Shown: positions 18,047-29,044, counted from the stretch's first letter. The stretch: DNA of 57,648 nt from JAXMHB01 sp046346965 (GCA_046346965.1 JAXMHB010000021.1:1-57648), one strand, 5' to 3'. Translations and numbers: made by a program. The notes: generated by a model not told the origin, from the letters alone.

Positions 18047-19843
18047 TCAGCGCTCGCCAAAACTGCTGCTGCCCGCCTCGAACAGACCTTCCAGATCCTT
18101 GCGCGCCTGCGCGGCGCTCTGCATCAGCGCCGATTCGTCGTCGTACACCAGATGCTGCTCGCGCAGCAGTTGCTCGTCGAACACGCGGAAGCGCTCGATG
18201 CGCTCGGCGGCGTCGGCCTCGGCGTAGCCGATCTGTTCGAGCATGCACTGGCTCATGATCAGGCCCGAGTAAAAGGTTTCGCGCACGCTGTCATCGATGC
18301 CGAGGTCCATCAATTTGAAGGCGTGCTGGCGATTGCGCGCGCGGGCAATGATCTTGATGTCCGGATAGAGCCTGCGCACCGTCCGCGCCACGCGCACCGA
18401 GTGCTCCGGATCATCGAGCGCCAGGATGAACACCTTGGCCTCGCCGACCCGCGCGGCGCGCAGGATTTCGGGTCGCGCCGGATCGCCGTAATACAGCGTG
18501 CTGCCGAAGCGGCGACTGAAATCGACCTGCTCGGAGGACGGCTCGATCACCGTGAACGGGATCTTCTGCGCCGCCAGCAGGCGGCCCGGAATCTGGCCGA
18601 CGCGACCGAAGCCGGCGATCACCACCTCGGCATGCTGGTCGGGAATCTCGTCGAAGGCGCGCTCCGGCACCTGTTTAGCCGCGCGCCGATCGGCCAGCGC
18701 CGCCAGCGCCAGCACCAGCACCGGCGTCAGCGCCATCGCCAGCGCCACCACCAGATTCAGCAGACTGCCGAGCTCAGGCGACAGCAGCCTGGACTTCTCC
18801 GCGGTGGCATAGACGACAAAAGCGAACTCGCCGCCCGAGGCCAGCAGCGCGGCCAGCAGCAGGCTGGCGCGGTGGCTATAGCGGAAGGCCCGCCCGACCG
18901 CCCACATCACCAGCACCTGCACCGCCAGCACGCCAGCGACGATGCCGAGGATCACCACCGGCTTGGCCGCCAGCAGCGCCAGATCGAGGCTCATGCCCAC
19001 GCCCATGAAAAACAGCCCGAGCAACAAGCCTTTGAAGGGCTCGATATGCGATTCGAGCTCATGGCGATACTCCGAATCGGCGAGCAGCACGCCGGCCAGA
19101 AAGGCGCCCAGGCCCATCGACAGGCCGGCCTTCTGCATCAGCAGCGCGGTGCCGAGCACCACCAGCAGCGAGGTGGCGGTAAACACCTCCACCGACTTGG
19201 TCCGCGCCACCATGCGAAACACCGGTCGCAGCAGATAGCGGCCGGCGATCACCACCAGCAGGATCGATCCGACCACGATACCCACCGACTGCCAGGCCGG
19301 GCGCGCGGCCTCGACCACTTCGCCGGCAGCCAGCAGCGGGATCAGCGCCAGCACCGGCACCGCGACCAGGTCCTGAAACAGAAACACGCCGAAAGACGCG
19401 CGGCCGTGATCGGCGGTCAGCTCCTCACGCTCGGACAGGATCTGCACGCCGAAGGCGGTCGAGGACAGCGCCAGCCCAAAGCCGGCGATCAGCGCCGCCG
19501 CCAGCGGCAGCTGCAGCCACCAGCCTGCCGCGGCGAAGATTAGCGTCACCAGCAGCATCTGCGAGGCACCGAGCCCGAACAGCAGGCGCCGCATCACCCA
19601 CAAACGCTGCGGCGACAGCTCCAGGCCGAGCAGAAACAGCAGCATCACCACGCCGATCTCGGAGAAGGTCAGCACCAGCTCCGGATCCGCCACCAGCCCC
19701 AGCGCCTGCGGGCCGATCACCACGCCGGCCACCAGATAGCCCAGCACCGCTCCCAGGCGCGCGCGCTTGCTCAAAGGCACGGCAAACACCGTGGCCGCCA
19801 GGAAGATCACTGCGTACAGCAAGAATGCGTGGTCGTCGTGCAT
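18047..19843 (-). CDS. Kef-type monovalent cation:proton antiporter (CPA2) with RCK domain
   Basis: A 598-residue inner-membrane protein. Residues of about 1-390 hold about a dozen hydrophobic helices of the CPA2 antiporter fold, including GLELSP and the FLFQDLVAVP segment with the conserved Gln-Asp of Kef proteins. From about 405 comes an RCK/TrkA-N Rossmann domain (VVIAGFGRVGQ, then YYGDPARPEILRAA), which gates the transporter in response to nucleotide or thiol ligands. The family exports K+ or exchanges Na+/K+ for protons; glutathione-gated KefB and KefC protect against electrophiles. No kefF/kefG-like ancillary gene is next to it. It is monocistronic, and its upstream region holds two dispersed repeats. 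Confidence 0.92.
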   Translation of the reverse strand: MHDDHAFLLYAVIFLAATVFAVPLSKRARLGAVLGYLVAGVVIGPQALGLVADPELVLTFSEIGVVMLLFLLGLELSPQRLWVMRRLLFGLGASQMLLVTLIFAAAGWWLQLPLAAALIAGFGLALSSTAFGVQILSEREELTADHGRASFGVFLFQDLVAVPVLALIPLLAAGEVVEAARPAWQSVGIVVGSILLVVIAGRYLLRPVFRMVARTKSVEVFTATSLLVVLGTALLMQKAGLSMGLGAFLAGVLLADSEYRHELESHIEPFKGLLLGLFFMGVGMSLDLALLAAKPVVILGIVAGVLAVQVLVMWAVGRAFRYSHRASLLLAALLASGGEFAFVVYATAEKSRLLSPELGSLLNLVVALAMALTPVLVLALAALADRRAAKQVPERAFDEIPDQHAEVVIAGFGRVGQIPGRLLAAQKIPFTVIEPSSEQVDFSRRFGSTLYYGDPARPEILRAARVGEAKVFILALDDPEHSVRVARTVRRLYPDIKIIARARNRQHAFKLMDLGIDDSVRETFYSGLIMSQCMLEQIGYAEADAAERIERFRVFDEQLLREQHLVYDDESALMQSAAQARKDLEGLFEAGSSSFGER

Positions 19844-19978
19844 GGCTCAGGCGGCCGGCGAAGGTGAGGGGATAATGCACGCAGAAGCGCGAGGGCAGCT
19901 GTACCAGCGGGAGGGCGCGAGGCCGGTCGCAGGGCTGCGCGTCGCTTGGGAACCTCTTGCCAAACATACGGTGGAGCA

Positions 19979-20030
19979 GAAGCGGGGAAGGGGGCGGGGG
20001 ACCAGCCATGCGGCGGCTGCGTTGCACCGT
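19979..20030 (+). repeat. Family C G-run motif, solo copy
   Basis: The stretch GGGGGCGGGGGACCA followed a few bases later by GCGGCGG matches the left end of the element at 28006-28231 and, in reverse complement, 34651-34690. No matching polypyrimidine end is found near it, so this is a partial copy. The rest of 19844-20073 shows no gene. Confidence 0.55.
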
Positions 20031-20073
20031 CGCCAGTTTGCAGACCGAGTAAGCGCGCCGAAGGCCAGCCATG

Positions 20074-20357
20074 GACTCTGTACAAGTCTCGTAAGCCGCA
20101 TTGCGAGTCAGAATCGTCTGCCGCTAGGCGCGGTCCGCAGGGCCCAGCCGGCTCTCTGGACTAGGACCGGTTTGAGGCGGCGGACGATTCTGGCCGCAAC
20201 CCTTCGGGACGGGGCGGAATAGTGGACCCTCCGGCCTGCGAACGAGTTCGCAGGCGTTCGTGCCGACGCGCCGCATGCGGCGCAAGCTGTCGGCCCTCAG
20301 CCTCGCTGGAGACCGATTTAGCCGCTGTCGCGGCCACGCTGCTGGATTCTGGTCTAT
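20074..20357 (+). repeat. Family B palindromic element, copy 1
   Basis: About 280 bases between the antiporter and the transglutaminase-like gene match the element at 50555-50825 over both ends: the left 130 bases are near identical (the CGTCTGCCGCTAGGCGCGGT core and CAACCCTTCGGGACGGGGC), as is a right block containing CTCGCTGGAGACCGAT. The middle differs and contains two perfect palindromes, CCTGCGAAC/GTTCGCAGG (20235-20254) and GCGCCGCATGCGGCGC (20268-20283). The terminal inverted repeats are degenerate here. No gene is seen. It ends about 30 bases before the next start codon. Confidence 0.8.
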
Positions 20358-20388
20358 CCTCAGTCGTTTACAATTCTTGTGCGATCCA

Positions 20389-22386
20389 ATGCGCGCCTTC
20401 CTCGTGGGACTCTGGCTTGGTCTTTTCCTGCTGGCCTCGGTAGCGCAGGCGCGTGATGAAAGCCCGGCCTATCGTGTGGCGCCCGTGGCGGCATGGGTGA
20501 TCGACCCGATCAAGTTCACACCCAAGAGCAAGGCGGATGGGCGGGAAGCCCTGCACTGGTGGCTCGCCGATGCGCGCGCTGGCTTTGTCGATGGCGACGT
20601 GAAGCAATACCTGCACTGGGCCGTCAGCGTCGATAGTGCGGACGGCGTCAGTCAGATGGCGCAACAGGAAATCAGTTTCCAGCCGGACTACCAGCAGGTC
20701 ATCCTGCATCGTCTCGGACTGTGGCGTGACGGCCGCTGGAGCGATCGCCTGGAGCGAACGGAAATCACGGTCGCCAATCGCGAAAGCCAGTTTGAACAGG
20801 GGATGGCGGCGGGATTGCGCAGTCTGTTGCTGGTGGTTCCCGATGTGCGGGTCGGCGATCTGGTGGAGATCAGCTACAGCATCGAGGGCAGCAATCCGGT
20901 GCTTGCCGGTGTCCGCGGCGGCAGCTTGCATCTGGCCGCCACCAGCAGCGTAGAGCGCCACCGGGTCGAGGTCGTCCGCGACCGCGGACGACCCATGCAT
21001 CTGGCCGTGCTTGGCAAGACCGCGCTGACCTTGCCGCAATGGACCGAAGCCGGTGCCTATCAGAGACTGGTGATCGAACAGCGGCAGACCCCGGCACTGC
21101 AGCTGGTAGACGCAGTCCCGCCGGAATTCGTGTGGATGCCGATGCTGGAGTACAGCGAGGCCAGCGGTTGGCCGGCGGTGGTGGCGTGGGCGCAGGACCT
21201 GTTCCAGTCGCGCGCCGATGATCCGGCCGTCGCCAGAGTGTTGGGCGACCTACGCGCAGACGGTGACGAGCAGGCCCAGATTCTGGCGGCATTGCGCTTC
21301 GTGCAGCAGGACGTGCGTTACTTCGCGCAGCTGCTCGGGGACAACTCGCACCGCCCGCATAGCGTGAGCGAGATCCTCGACAAACGCCTGGGCGACTGCA
21401 AGGACAAGAGTCTGTTGCTGGTATCGCTGCTGCGCGGTCTCGGCTTTGACGCCTACCCGGCGCTGTATTCGAACGAGAGCCAGGCGGCGGTGATCACCGC
21501 CTTGCCGCGCGGTACGGTGTTTGACCACGCCATTGTCATGCTCGAGCACGAGGGCAAGCGCTACTGGCTCGATCCGACGATCCCCAGCCAGAGCGGCCGC
21601 CTCAACGAACTGGGTTTCTACAGCCACGGCGCCGCTCTGATCGTGCGCGCCGGTGAAACCACTCCGGTGCCGACTAAAGCTGTGAGCGAGCTGCCAGCCG
21701 TGGTTGCACTCACCGAGCAGTTGCAGGTCGGCGCCGACGGTCGCGGCGACTTGAGCGTGCGCTTCGAGTACGGCCGAGAAATGGCCGAGTACCAGCGCAG
21801 CCGAATCAGCGCTGTCGGCCAACGCCAAATGGACCAGATCCATCGGGACTATTACACGCGACGCTTCGGACCGCTGGAGATGGCCGATTCACCGCGCTGG
21901 GATCTCGATCGACCCGGCAATGGGGTCAGCGTCGAGCAACACTACCGTTTGAGCGCCCCGACCCGAAACGGCGGCGACGGCAGCGCAGTGCGGATTGAGA
22001 ACAGCGGGCTTGCCGACATGTTTCAGCCGCCTTCGGTGGTCGATCGCGAGGCTCCGATGGCGCAGTTTCACCCACTGGAACTGCGCTACCGTTTCGAGCT
22101 GCAACTGGCCGAAGGCATGCGATTGAGCTCGCAACCGGAAGCCCTGACCATCGATGCGCCCGGCTTCCACTTCGAGCAAGCGGTGCAACAGGATGGCGAT
22201 ACCTGGGTGCTGACGCAGATTGCTCGCAGCCAGAGTCGCAACATCGCCGCCGGCGATGTGCGTGCCTACGCTCAGGCCGTCGACCGCGCGCGCCAGCATG
22301 CCGGCATGCAGTTGAAGCTGAGTGGTGCCCGCACGGATGACGATGAACGCCGCGAGCGCTTGCGCAAAATGCTGCAGGGAGAGTGA
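20389..22386 (+). CDS. Exported DUF3857/transglutaminase-like protein
   Basis: A 665-residue protein with a signal peptide (about 1-22). It has the layout of DUF3857 proteins: an N-terminal beta-rich domain, a central papain-like transglutaminase domain and a C-terminal beta domain. The catalytic triad is visible: Cys337 in LGDCKDKS, His380 in FDHAIV and Asp395 in YWLDPT. So it may be an active periplasmic cysteine hydrolase or transferase; substrates of this family are not established. ATG 20389 directly precedes the signal peptide; the frame is open upstream into a repeat element, which was excluded. The next gene starts two bases after the stop codon, so the pair forms an operon. Confidence 0.88.
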   Translation: MRAFLVGLWLGLFLLASVAQARDESPAYRVAPVAAWVIDPIKFTPKSKADGREALHWWLADARAGFVDGDVKQYLHWAVSVDSADGVSQMAQQEISFQPDYQQVILHRLGLWRDGRWSDRLERTEITVANRESQFEQGMAAGLRSLLLVVPDVRVGDLVEISYSIEGSNPVLAGVRGGSLHLAATSSVERHRVEVVRDRGRPMHLAVLGKTALTLPQWTEAGAYQRLVIEQRQTPALQLVDAVPPEFVWMPMLEYSEASGWPAVVAWAQDLFQSRADDPAVARVLGDLRADGDEQAQILAALRFVQQDVRYFAQLLGDNSHRPHSVSEILDKRLGDCKDKSLLLVSLLRGLGFDAYPALYSNESQAAVITALPRGTVFDHAIVMLEHEGKRYWLDPTIPSQSGRLNELGFYSHGAALIVRAGETTPVPTKAVSELPAVVALTEQLQVGADGRGDLSVRFEYGREMAEYQRSRISAVGQRQMDQIHRDYYTRRFGPLEMADSPRWDLDRPGNGVSVEQHYRLSAPTRNGGDGSAVRIENSGLADMFQPPSVVDREAPMAQFHPLELRYRFELQLAEGMRLSSQPEALTIDAPGFHFEQAVQQDGDTWVLTQIARSQSRNIAAGDVRAYAQAVDRARQHAGMQLKLSGARTDDDERRERLRKMLQGE

Positions 22387-22387
22387 G

Positions 22388-24385
22388 ATGCTGGTCTTTC
22401 GATGGGTCCTTTGCGCGCTGCTGCTCGCTGTCGCCGGCCGCTCCGCGTATGCGGCCGAGACGCCCTACAATTTGTGGGCCGAGCCCTGTTTGGCGCATCT
22501 CGACGGCGCTGACGCCGTGCGGGCCGAGTTGCGCGCAGCGATCGACAGCGGCGATACCGCACAGCTGACGACGCTGGTATGCAAGGCGCTCGGCATTCTC
22601 GATAGCGAACGTTGGCAGGCGCAGTGGGTAGCCTGGCATCGGGACACCGACGAATCCGGCTGCGGCACCCCCGAGCAGATGCGAGATTGGCGGGTGGAGC
22701 TGTTCCTGTCGCCGTACGTGCATCAGATTGCCCACGATTGCGCGCAGCGTGCCGGCGACGATGAGACTGCCCAGGCAGCGGCGGCGATACGCGACGCGCT
22801 GATCGAGGCCATGCTCGGTCGTGCCCAGGGCCGGACCTTCGATCAAGCGGTGCCGTTGATGATGGCAGCCGACCTTTACACCTATGTCCCGCTGCTCCAG
22901 GGCGAGGTGCAGGCCCTCTGGGCCAAGCCCTACCAACGCGGCACGCGCATGATCTTCAAGGTCCTGGTGCAGGCGCAGGATGGCAAACCCCAGCGCCATC
23001 ACTATTTCGAGTGGGCGCTGCCGGTTTGGACCAGCGTGATCGCGCCACCCGACAGTCAAAGCGCAGGACCGTGGTTCGCACAGCAGAGCGGGTTGGCATT
23101 CGCCCGCGACACGCCGTCCGGGCCGATGGCCGCGGCCGCCAGCGTGTACGCGGCCTACGCCGACTTTGAGCGTAGCCCCCCGGATGCGGCGCTGCTCGGA
23201 CGCGTGCGCCAGTTGCTGCAGACGCCCGCGCAGCGCGGTGACGCCGCCGCCATGCTCGAATTGGCACAGTACGAGATGGAATTGCCGGACGGCGACGCCA
23301 AGTCTGCCATCGACCTGCTGCTTGCCCTGGCGGAAGCGGGCGACGCGCGCGCGAAAGCCAAGCTGGCGGTACCGACCTTGTTGGCCTGGCGCGGCTTGGA
23401 GGGTGGCGCGGACGCAGCCCAGGCCTTGTTGACGCAAGCCTCCACGCAGCTCGCGCCCGGGGCGGCGGAGTTCTACGCCGGCACACAGCTGGAATGGGTC
23501 GGCGGAAAGCTCGCCGACGAATGGACGCAGCGCTGGCTGGCGGCTTCGGCCGAGCAGGGATTCCCAGAAGGTACGTATGCCTACGCACGGTACCTGTACC
23601 AACATGACCAGAAGGCGCAAGCGCGAACTTGGGTTGAGCGTGCGGCGCAGGGCCATGTCACCGCGATAGGTCTGCTGGTGTCGATGATCGGTGCCGAGGA
23701 TCCTGCCGCCGCGCTGTGGTTGGCGCGCGCGGCTCATTGGGACCCCGGTGCGATGCGCCTGCTGGCGAACATGGGCGGGGCTGAGAGCGAGGCGTTGTGG
23801 CAACGTGCGGCACTCGCTGGTGATCCAGCGGCCGCGGTGCGCCAGGCGCGTCGACTGCTGGCGCAAGATACGGCGGCTGCTGACCTGGCGGCGCTGCGCT
23901 GGGCGCATTGGGGCACGCTGCAGGGTTCGGTCGATGCACTGACACTGGCGATCGCAGTCGATTTTCGTGCGCGTACTGCCTTGGCCGATCCGAACCGCGC
24001 GGTGCGCATGGTCGACCTGTTGCGTCGCAAGAATCACCCGATCACCGCGGCCGGGGCGCCCGAAGCCCTGTTCGAGATGGCGCGTCGCGAAGAAGTGGGC
24101 AATCTGCTACCGGCTAATCGACGCCGCGCCTTGAAGAGCTACGAGGCCCTTGCAAAACAAAACCACCCGGGTGCCCTGCTGCGCCTGGCCGAGATCGAGA
24201 GTCAGGGCCGCATCAGCAAGGCCCGCAGCGAACGCACCGTGACCCTGTTGACCCGTGCACATGCAGCCGGCGCGCGTTCGGCAGCGGCGAAGATTGCCGC
24301 GATCTATGCGGACCCGTCACGGCGCATCGCCGACGCCGAACTGGCCGCTCACTGGCAGGCCATCGCGGATGGCGAGCAGCCCTGA
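22388..24385 (+). CDS. Exported Sel1/TPR-like repeat protein
   Basis: A 665-residue protein with a clear signal peptide (MLVFRWVLCALLLAVAGRSAYA). The second half is built of Sel1-like helical repeats, for example YAYARYLYQHDQKAQARTWVERAAQG and later GALLRLAEIES, usually protein-interaction scaffolds. The N-terminal 300 residues are not recognised. It starts two bases after the transglutaminase-like gene and must be co-transcribed with it; a role as periplasmic scaffold or adaptor for that enzyme is a reasonable inference. No catalytic motif is seen. The 143-base gap after it holds nothing recognised. Confidence 0.8.
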   Translation: MLVFRWVLCALLLAVAGRSAYAAETPYNLWAEPCLAHLDGADAVRAELRAAIDSGDTAQLTTLVCKALGILDSERWQAQWVAWHRDTDESGCGTPEQMRDWRVELFLSPYVHQIAHDCAQRAGDDETAQAAAAIRDALIEAMLGRAQGRTFDQAVPLMMAADLYTYVPLLQGEVQALWAKPYQRGTRMIFKVLVQAQDGKPQRHHYFEWALPVWTSVIAPPDSQSAGPWFAQQSGLAFARDTPSGPMAAAASVYAAYADFERSPPDAALLGRVRQLLQTPAQRGDAAAMLELAQYEMELPDGDAKSAIDLLLALAEAGDARAKAKLAVPTLLAWRGLEGGADAAQALLTQASTQLAPGAAEFYAGTQLEWVGGKLADEWTQRWLAASAEQGFPEGTYAYARYLYQHDQKAQARTWVERAAQGHVTAIGLLVSMIGAEDPAAALWLARAAHWDPGAMRLLANMGGAESEALWQRAALAGDPAAAVRQARRLLAQDTAAADLAALRWAHWGTLQGSVDALTLAIAVDFRARTALADPNRAVRMVDLLRRKNHPITAAGAPEALFEMARREEVGNLLPANRRRALKSYEALAKQNHPGALLRLAEIESQGRISKARSERTVTLLTRAHAAGARSAAAKIAAIYADPSRRIADAELAAHWQAIADGEQP

Positions 24386-24528
24386 GGAGCGGCGCGCACA
24401 AGTTTTCAGCCGATCCGGGTAGATCGAGCTGCTGTTAACGCCGGTGGGAGCCTGGGCCGAGGATCGCCGAGCCCGCCCGGTTGCCCTCGCTGTTAAGCTC
24501 GCCTACCCGATTCCATCCGCGGTGCTTC

Positions 24529-25464
24529 GTGTCCGCATCCCCTACGTCCAGCGCGCGGCGCCGTGAGCTCTGGGGTTTTGCCCTGGCGGCGCTGGCGGCG
24601 ATTCTGTTCTCGGCCAAAGCCATCCTGGCCAAGTTTTTGTACCGCTACGACATCGATCCGATCACGCTGATGGCGCTGCGCATGGGTCTGGCGCTGCCGG
24701 TGTTTGCGACGGTGGCCTGGTGGGAGAGCCGGCGGGCGTCGTCGCTGAGTGCGGCGGACTGGCGGCAGATCTGGTTGCTGGGATTCGTCGGCTATTACGT
24801 GTCCAGCTACCTCGATTTCTGGGGTCTGCAGTACATCGCCGCGGCGCTGGAGCGGTTGATTCTGTTTCTGACACCTACGCTGGTGCTGGCGCTGTCGGTG
24901 CTCCTGCACGGCAAGCGCGTGCCGCGCCGGCAGCGCTGGGCGCTGGCTTTGAGTTACGCCGGCACGGTGGGCGTGTTCATTGAGCACGTGCGCTTCGACG
25001 GCGGTCAGGTGGGCTTTGGCAGCGCGCTGGTGTTCGGCGCGGCGCTGGCCTATGCGCTGTATCTGGTGCAGTCGGGCGAGATGGTGGCGCGCGTGGGCAG
25101 CTTGCGGCTGGTCAGCTATGTGATGCTGATGTCGAGCAGCTTCTGCCTGCTGCACTATTTGCTGCTGCATCCGCCGCAGGCGCTCTGGCAGCAGCCGGCC
25201 GGCGTGCTGCAGCTGTCGCTGCTGAATGCGCTGATGTGCACGGTGGCGCCGGTGTTCCTGACCATGTTCGCAATCGTCCGCATCGGCGCCGCGCGTGCCT
25301 CGCAGCTCAGCATGCTGGGACCGGTGTCGCTGCTGTTCCTGGGTCACTGGCTGCTCGGCGAGCGCATCTCGCTGGTCCAGATCGCCGGCACCGCCGTGGT
25401 GCTGGCTGGCATCGCCTGGCTGACTTGGCCGGCGCGCCAGCGCCCGGCGCCGCCGTCATCTTGA
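24529..25464 (+). CDS. EamA/DMT-family permease
   Basis: A roughly 311-residue inner-membrane protein with ten predicted hydrophobic helices arranged as two EamA (DUF6) halves: ILFSAKAILAKFLYRYDIDPITLMALRMGL in the first and PVSLLFLGHWLLGERISLVQIAGTAVVLAGI in the second, the latter being the typical ending of this family. DMT permeases export or import small metabolites such as amino acids; the substrate cannot be read from the sequence. GTG 24529 was chosen as start; a TTG at 24481 in frame would add 16 residues. No strong ribosome site decides between them. Confidence 0.85.
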   Translation: MSASPTSSARRRELWGFALAALAAILFSAKAILAKFLYRYDIDPITLMALRMGLALPVFATVAWWESRRASSLSAADWRQIWLLGFVGYYVSSYLDFWGLQYIAAALERLILFLTPTLVLALSVLLHGKRVPRRQRWALALSYAGTVGVFIEHVRFDGGQVGFGSALVFGAALAYALYLVQSGEMVARVGSLRLVSYVMLMSSSFCLLHYLLLHPPQALWQQPAGVLQLSLLNALMCTVAPVFLTMFAIVRIGAARASQLSMLGPVSLLFLGHWLLGERISLVQIAGTAVVLAGIAWLTWPARQRPAPPSS

Positions 25465-25533
25465 TTTCCACCGCTTCAGGAACCAGATCCGCCCGGCGCC
25501 GGTCTGAGCGCCATCGCCCTGTTGCCGAGGCCC

Positions 25534-26897
<1,364 letters not shown>

Positions 26898-26901
<4 letters not shown>

Positions 26902-27722
26902 GCACTGCCCGCTATGCCGTCTTCGGCCATCCGATCAGCCACTCGCGCTCGCCGGAGATCCACCGGCGTTTCGCCGAGCAGGTCGGCGCGGATCTCTGCT
27001 ACGAGGCCATCGACGCCACACCCGAGCAGTTCATGGAAACGCTGTGGGAGTTCGCCGAGGCTGGCGGGCAGGGCGCCAACGTCACGCTGCCGCTGAAGGA
27101 ATACGCCGCCGGCCACTGCGCCGAGTTGAGCGCAGCGGCGGCGCGCGCGGGCGCGGTGAACACCTTGATCCGTCTGCCCGGCCAGCGCTGGCGCGGCGAC
27201 AACACCGACGGTGCTGGCCTGATGGCCGATCTGGCGCGGCTGGGTGTGGTCATCGCCGGCGCGCGCGTGCTGATCCTCGGCGCCGGTGGCGCCACTCGCG
27301 GCATTCTGGCGCCGCTGCTGGCCGCCGCACCGGCGGCGCTGATCGTCGCCAACCGCACGCCCGAACGCGTGCAGCAGCTGGCCGCCGAGTTCGCCGACCT
27401 CGGCCGCGTGCAGGCGCGCGGCCTCGATGCCCTGGACGCGCTGGAGCCGGTGGATGTGCTGATCCACGCCACCGCAGCCTATCGCGGCGGCGCGCTGGCG
27501 GCGCTGCCCGAGGGTTTGCTGCACGCCGACTCGGTGGCCTACGACTTGAGCTATGGCGCCGCAGCCGAGCCCTTTCTCCACACCGCGCGCGCGCTCGGCG
27601 CTGCCGCGGTGCACGATGGCCTCGGCATGCTGGTCGAGCAGGCGGCGGAATCCTTCCTGCGCTGGCGCGGCATCCGCCCCGACACCGCACCCGTGCTCGC
27701 CGCACTGCGGGCGGCCGGATGA
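26898..27722 (+). CDS. aroE: Shikimate dehydrogenase AroE
   Basis: A 274-residue NADPH-dependent enzyme that reduces 3-dehydroshikimate to shikimate in aromatic amino acid synthesis. Substrate site: SHSRSPEIH near the start, NVTLPLK with catalytic Lys67 and DNTDG with Asp104. The NADP Rossmann loop is ILGAGGATRG followed by ANRTPER. The C-terminal DGLGMLVEQAAESFLRWRG is the usual family ending. ATG 26898 overlaps the protease stop codon, and its own stop overlaps the next start. Coupling of aroE to a periplasmic protease has no obvious metabolic logic. Confidence 0.96.
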
Positions 27723-27976
27723 ACTGTCGTATCGGCTGCGCCGCCTGCTGTATCGCCGCCTCGATCTCTTCGCCGATACCGGGCATGCCGGCCGGCAAAC
27801 CCGCCGGCGTGCCTTGCGTACAGCTCGATCCAAACGGCTTGTGCCTGTTGTTCGGCCTGCCCGAACGCCCCGCCGTGTGCTTGAGCCTGCGCCCCGAACC
27901 CGAGATGTGCGGCAGCACCCGCGAGGAAGCGCTGGCCACGCTGACGCGCTGGGAGCTGGAAACGCGGCCGGAGTAG
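27719..27976 (+). CDS. YkgJ-family cysteine cluster protein
   Basis: An 85-residue protein with the cysteine spacing of the YkgJ/UPF0153 family: CRIGCAACC at the N-terminus, then a cysteine before VQLD, one in NGLCLLF, one in AVCLSL and one in EMCGST. The cysteines are expected to bind iron-sulfur or zinc; the function of the family is not settled. Its start overlaps the aroE stop, making it the third gene of the operon. It is shorter than many family members but looks complete. Confidence 0.85.
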   Translation: MNCRIGCAACCIAASISSPIPGMPAGKPAGVPCVQLDPNGLCLLFGLPERPAVCLSLRPEPEMCGSTREEALATLTRWELETRPE

Positions 27977-28005
27977 GGAAGCACGCTGCGTCGTTTCAAA
28001 GACGG

Positions 28006-28231
28006 GCGGGGGGCAAGGGGCGGGGGACCAGCACGGCGGCGCTTGCTTGGCACTGTCGCGTGGCGGTGCGCTGCGTGGCTAAGATTGAATCAGGATGCAC
28101 GCCAATGGCGCGCAGGGGCCTCGCCACGACCGCGCTCGTCGGCCATCGCCACAAACTCCCGGCTTGCGACGATTTCCCTTTTTCCCTTTTCCTTTTTCCC
28201 TTTTCCTTTCCCCATGCCCCTTGCCCCTCGC
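28006..28231 (+). repeat. Family C element with inverted ends and polypyrimidine tract
   Basis: The element begins with GCGGGGGGCAAGGGGC (28006-28021) and ends with its near-exact reverse complement (28216-28231; one mismatch in 16). Between are about 150 bases without a gene and a 45-base tract of T and C (about 28169-28213) made of CCCTTTT-like units. The left end recurs at 19979, at 34651 (other strand) and, diverged, at 48097. The right inverted repeat overlaps the first codons of the next gene. Confidence 0.65.
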
Positions 28232-29044
28232 ATTTCCCTGCCATGGCTGCTCGCTTTGAGCGGGTTCAGCGCGCAGCTCACGGCATCCGAGCGTTACCTC
28301 GGTGCCGCAATCGATGGCGATAGCGTGCGCATCCGCACCGAGGACGGGCGCAGCTTCGTCGCCCCGCCAGAACCGGCGCTCCCGGACATCGGTGCACCCG
28401 TGGGTCTGGAACACATCCGCGTTGCGCCGGATCGGCGCGCGGTTGGCTGGCTGGTGACGTACCCAAACTGCTGTACCGCCTATCCCATCCCCCTGACCCT
28501 GGTGGTCTACGCCGACGGTGTGCGGCGCACCTATCGCGGAAGCAAGCGACCCATCTCGCGGTGGCGATTTCTCGCAGGCGGGAGTCAGATCGCGTTTCAC
28601 CAGGAAACGACCCATGGTGGACTCGGTCGTCATGACGAGCTGCGGGATGTGCGCTCGGGCGATCTGATCGAAGCCTTTGATTGGCCGGTGGGACCTGACA
28701 ACCAGCCCGTCGAGGATGCCGCTCTGCCGAGTTGGGCGCAGTCGCTGGCGGTCGTGGTGCCGGAGGCCTTCATCGGTCGATGGACCCACACACCGCCGCC
28801 CTGTGCGGACTTCATGACCGAAGGCCGACTCGACATCAGCGACAGCACTTTGGAGCTCTACGCGGCCGGCGGTCCGATCATCGCCGCCCAGTCCCGGGGC
28901 AAGGATGCACTGGACGTGCGCGTGGCCTTCTTTGAAGAGGACGGCCAGCAGCGCAGCCATTGGCTGCACCTGCGCTTGTCAGCAGACGGCAGTCAGTTGC
29001 GCCGCGACGAGACGGACACCGTGTACACGCGCTGCCCGCCCTGA
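28214..29044 (+). CDS. Exported protein of unknown function
   Basis: A 276-residue protein with a signal peptide-like N-terminus (MPLAPRISLPWLLALSGFSAQLTA). The rest is mixed beta-rich sequence with four cysteines that could pair (YPNCCTAYP, PPPCADF, TRCPP), consistent with a folded periplasmic domain. No known domain is recognised. The ATG at 28214 sits inside the right end of a family C repeat, so the first six codons are repeat-derived; the frame is open upstream to 28043 through the T/C tract but translates to Phe/Pro low complexity, which was excluded. No ribosome site other than the pyrimidine tract is visible, which is odd. Confidence 0.72.
   Translation: MPLAPRISLPWLLALSGFSAQLTASERYLGAAIDGDSVRIRTEDGRSFVAPPEPALPDIGAPVGLEHIRVAPDRRAVGWLVTYPNCCTAYPIPLTLVVYADGVRRTYRGSKRPISRWRFLAGGSQIAFHQETTHGGLGRHDELRDVRSGDLIEAFDWPVGPDNQPVEDAALPSWAQSLAVVVPEAFIGRWTHTPPPCADFMTEGRLDISDSTLELYAAGGPIIAAQSRGKDALDVRVAFFEEDGQQRSHWLHLRLSADGSQLRRDETDTVYTRCPP

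Noticed and set aside
28043..28213. An N-terminal extension of the 28214 gene
   Set aside because: The extra 57 codons cross a repeat element and a T/C tract that translates to Phe/Pro low complexity; the signal peptide starts at 28214.
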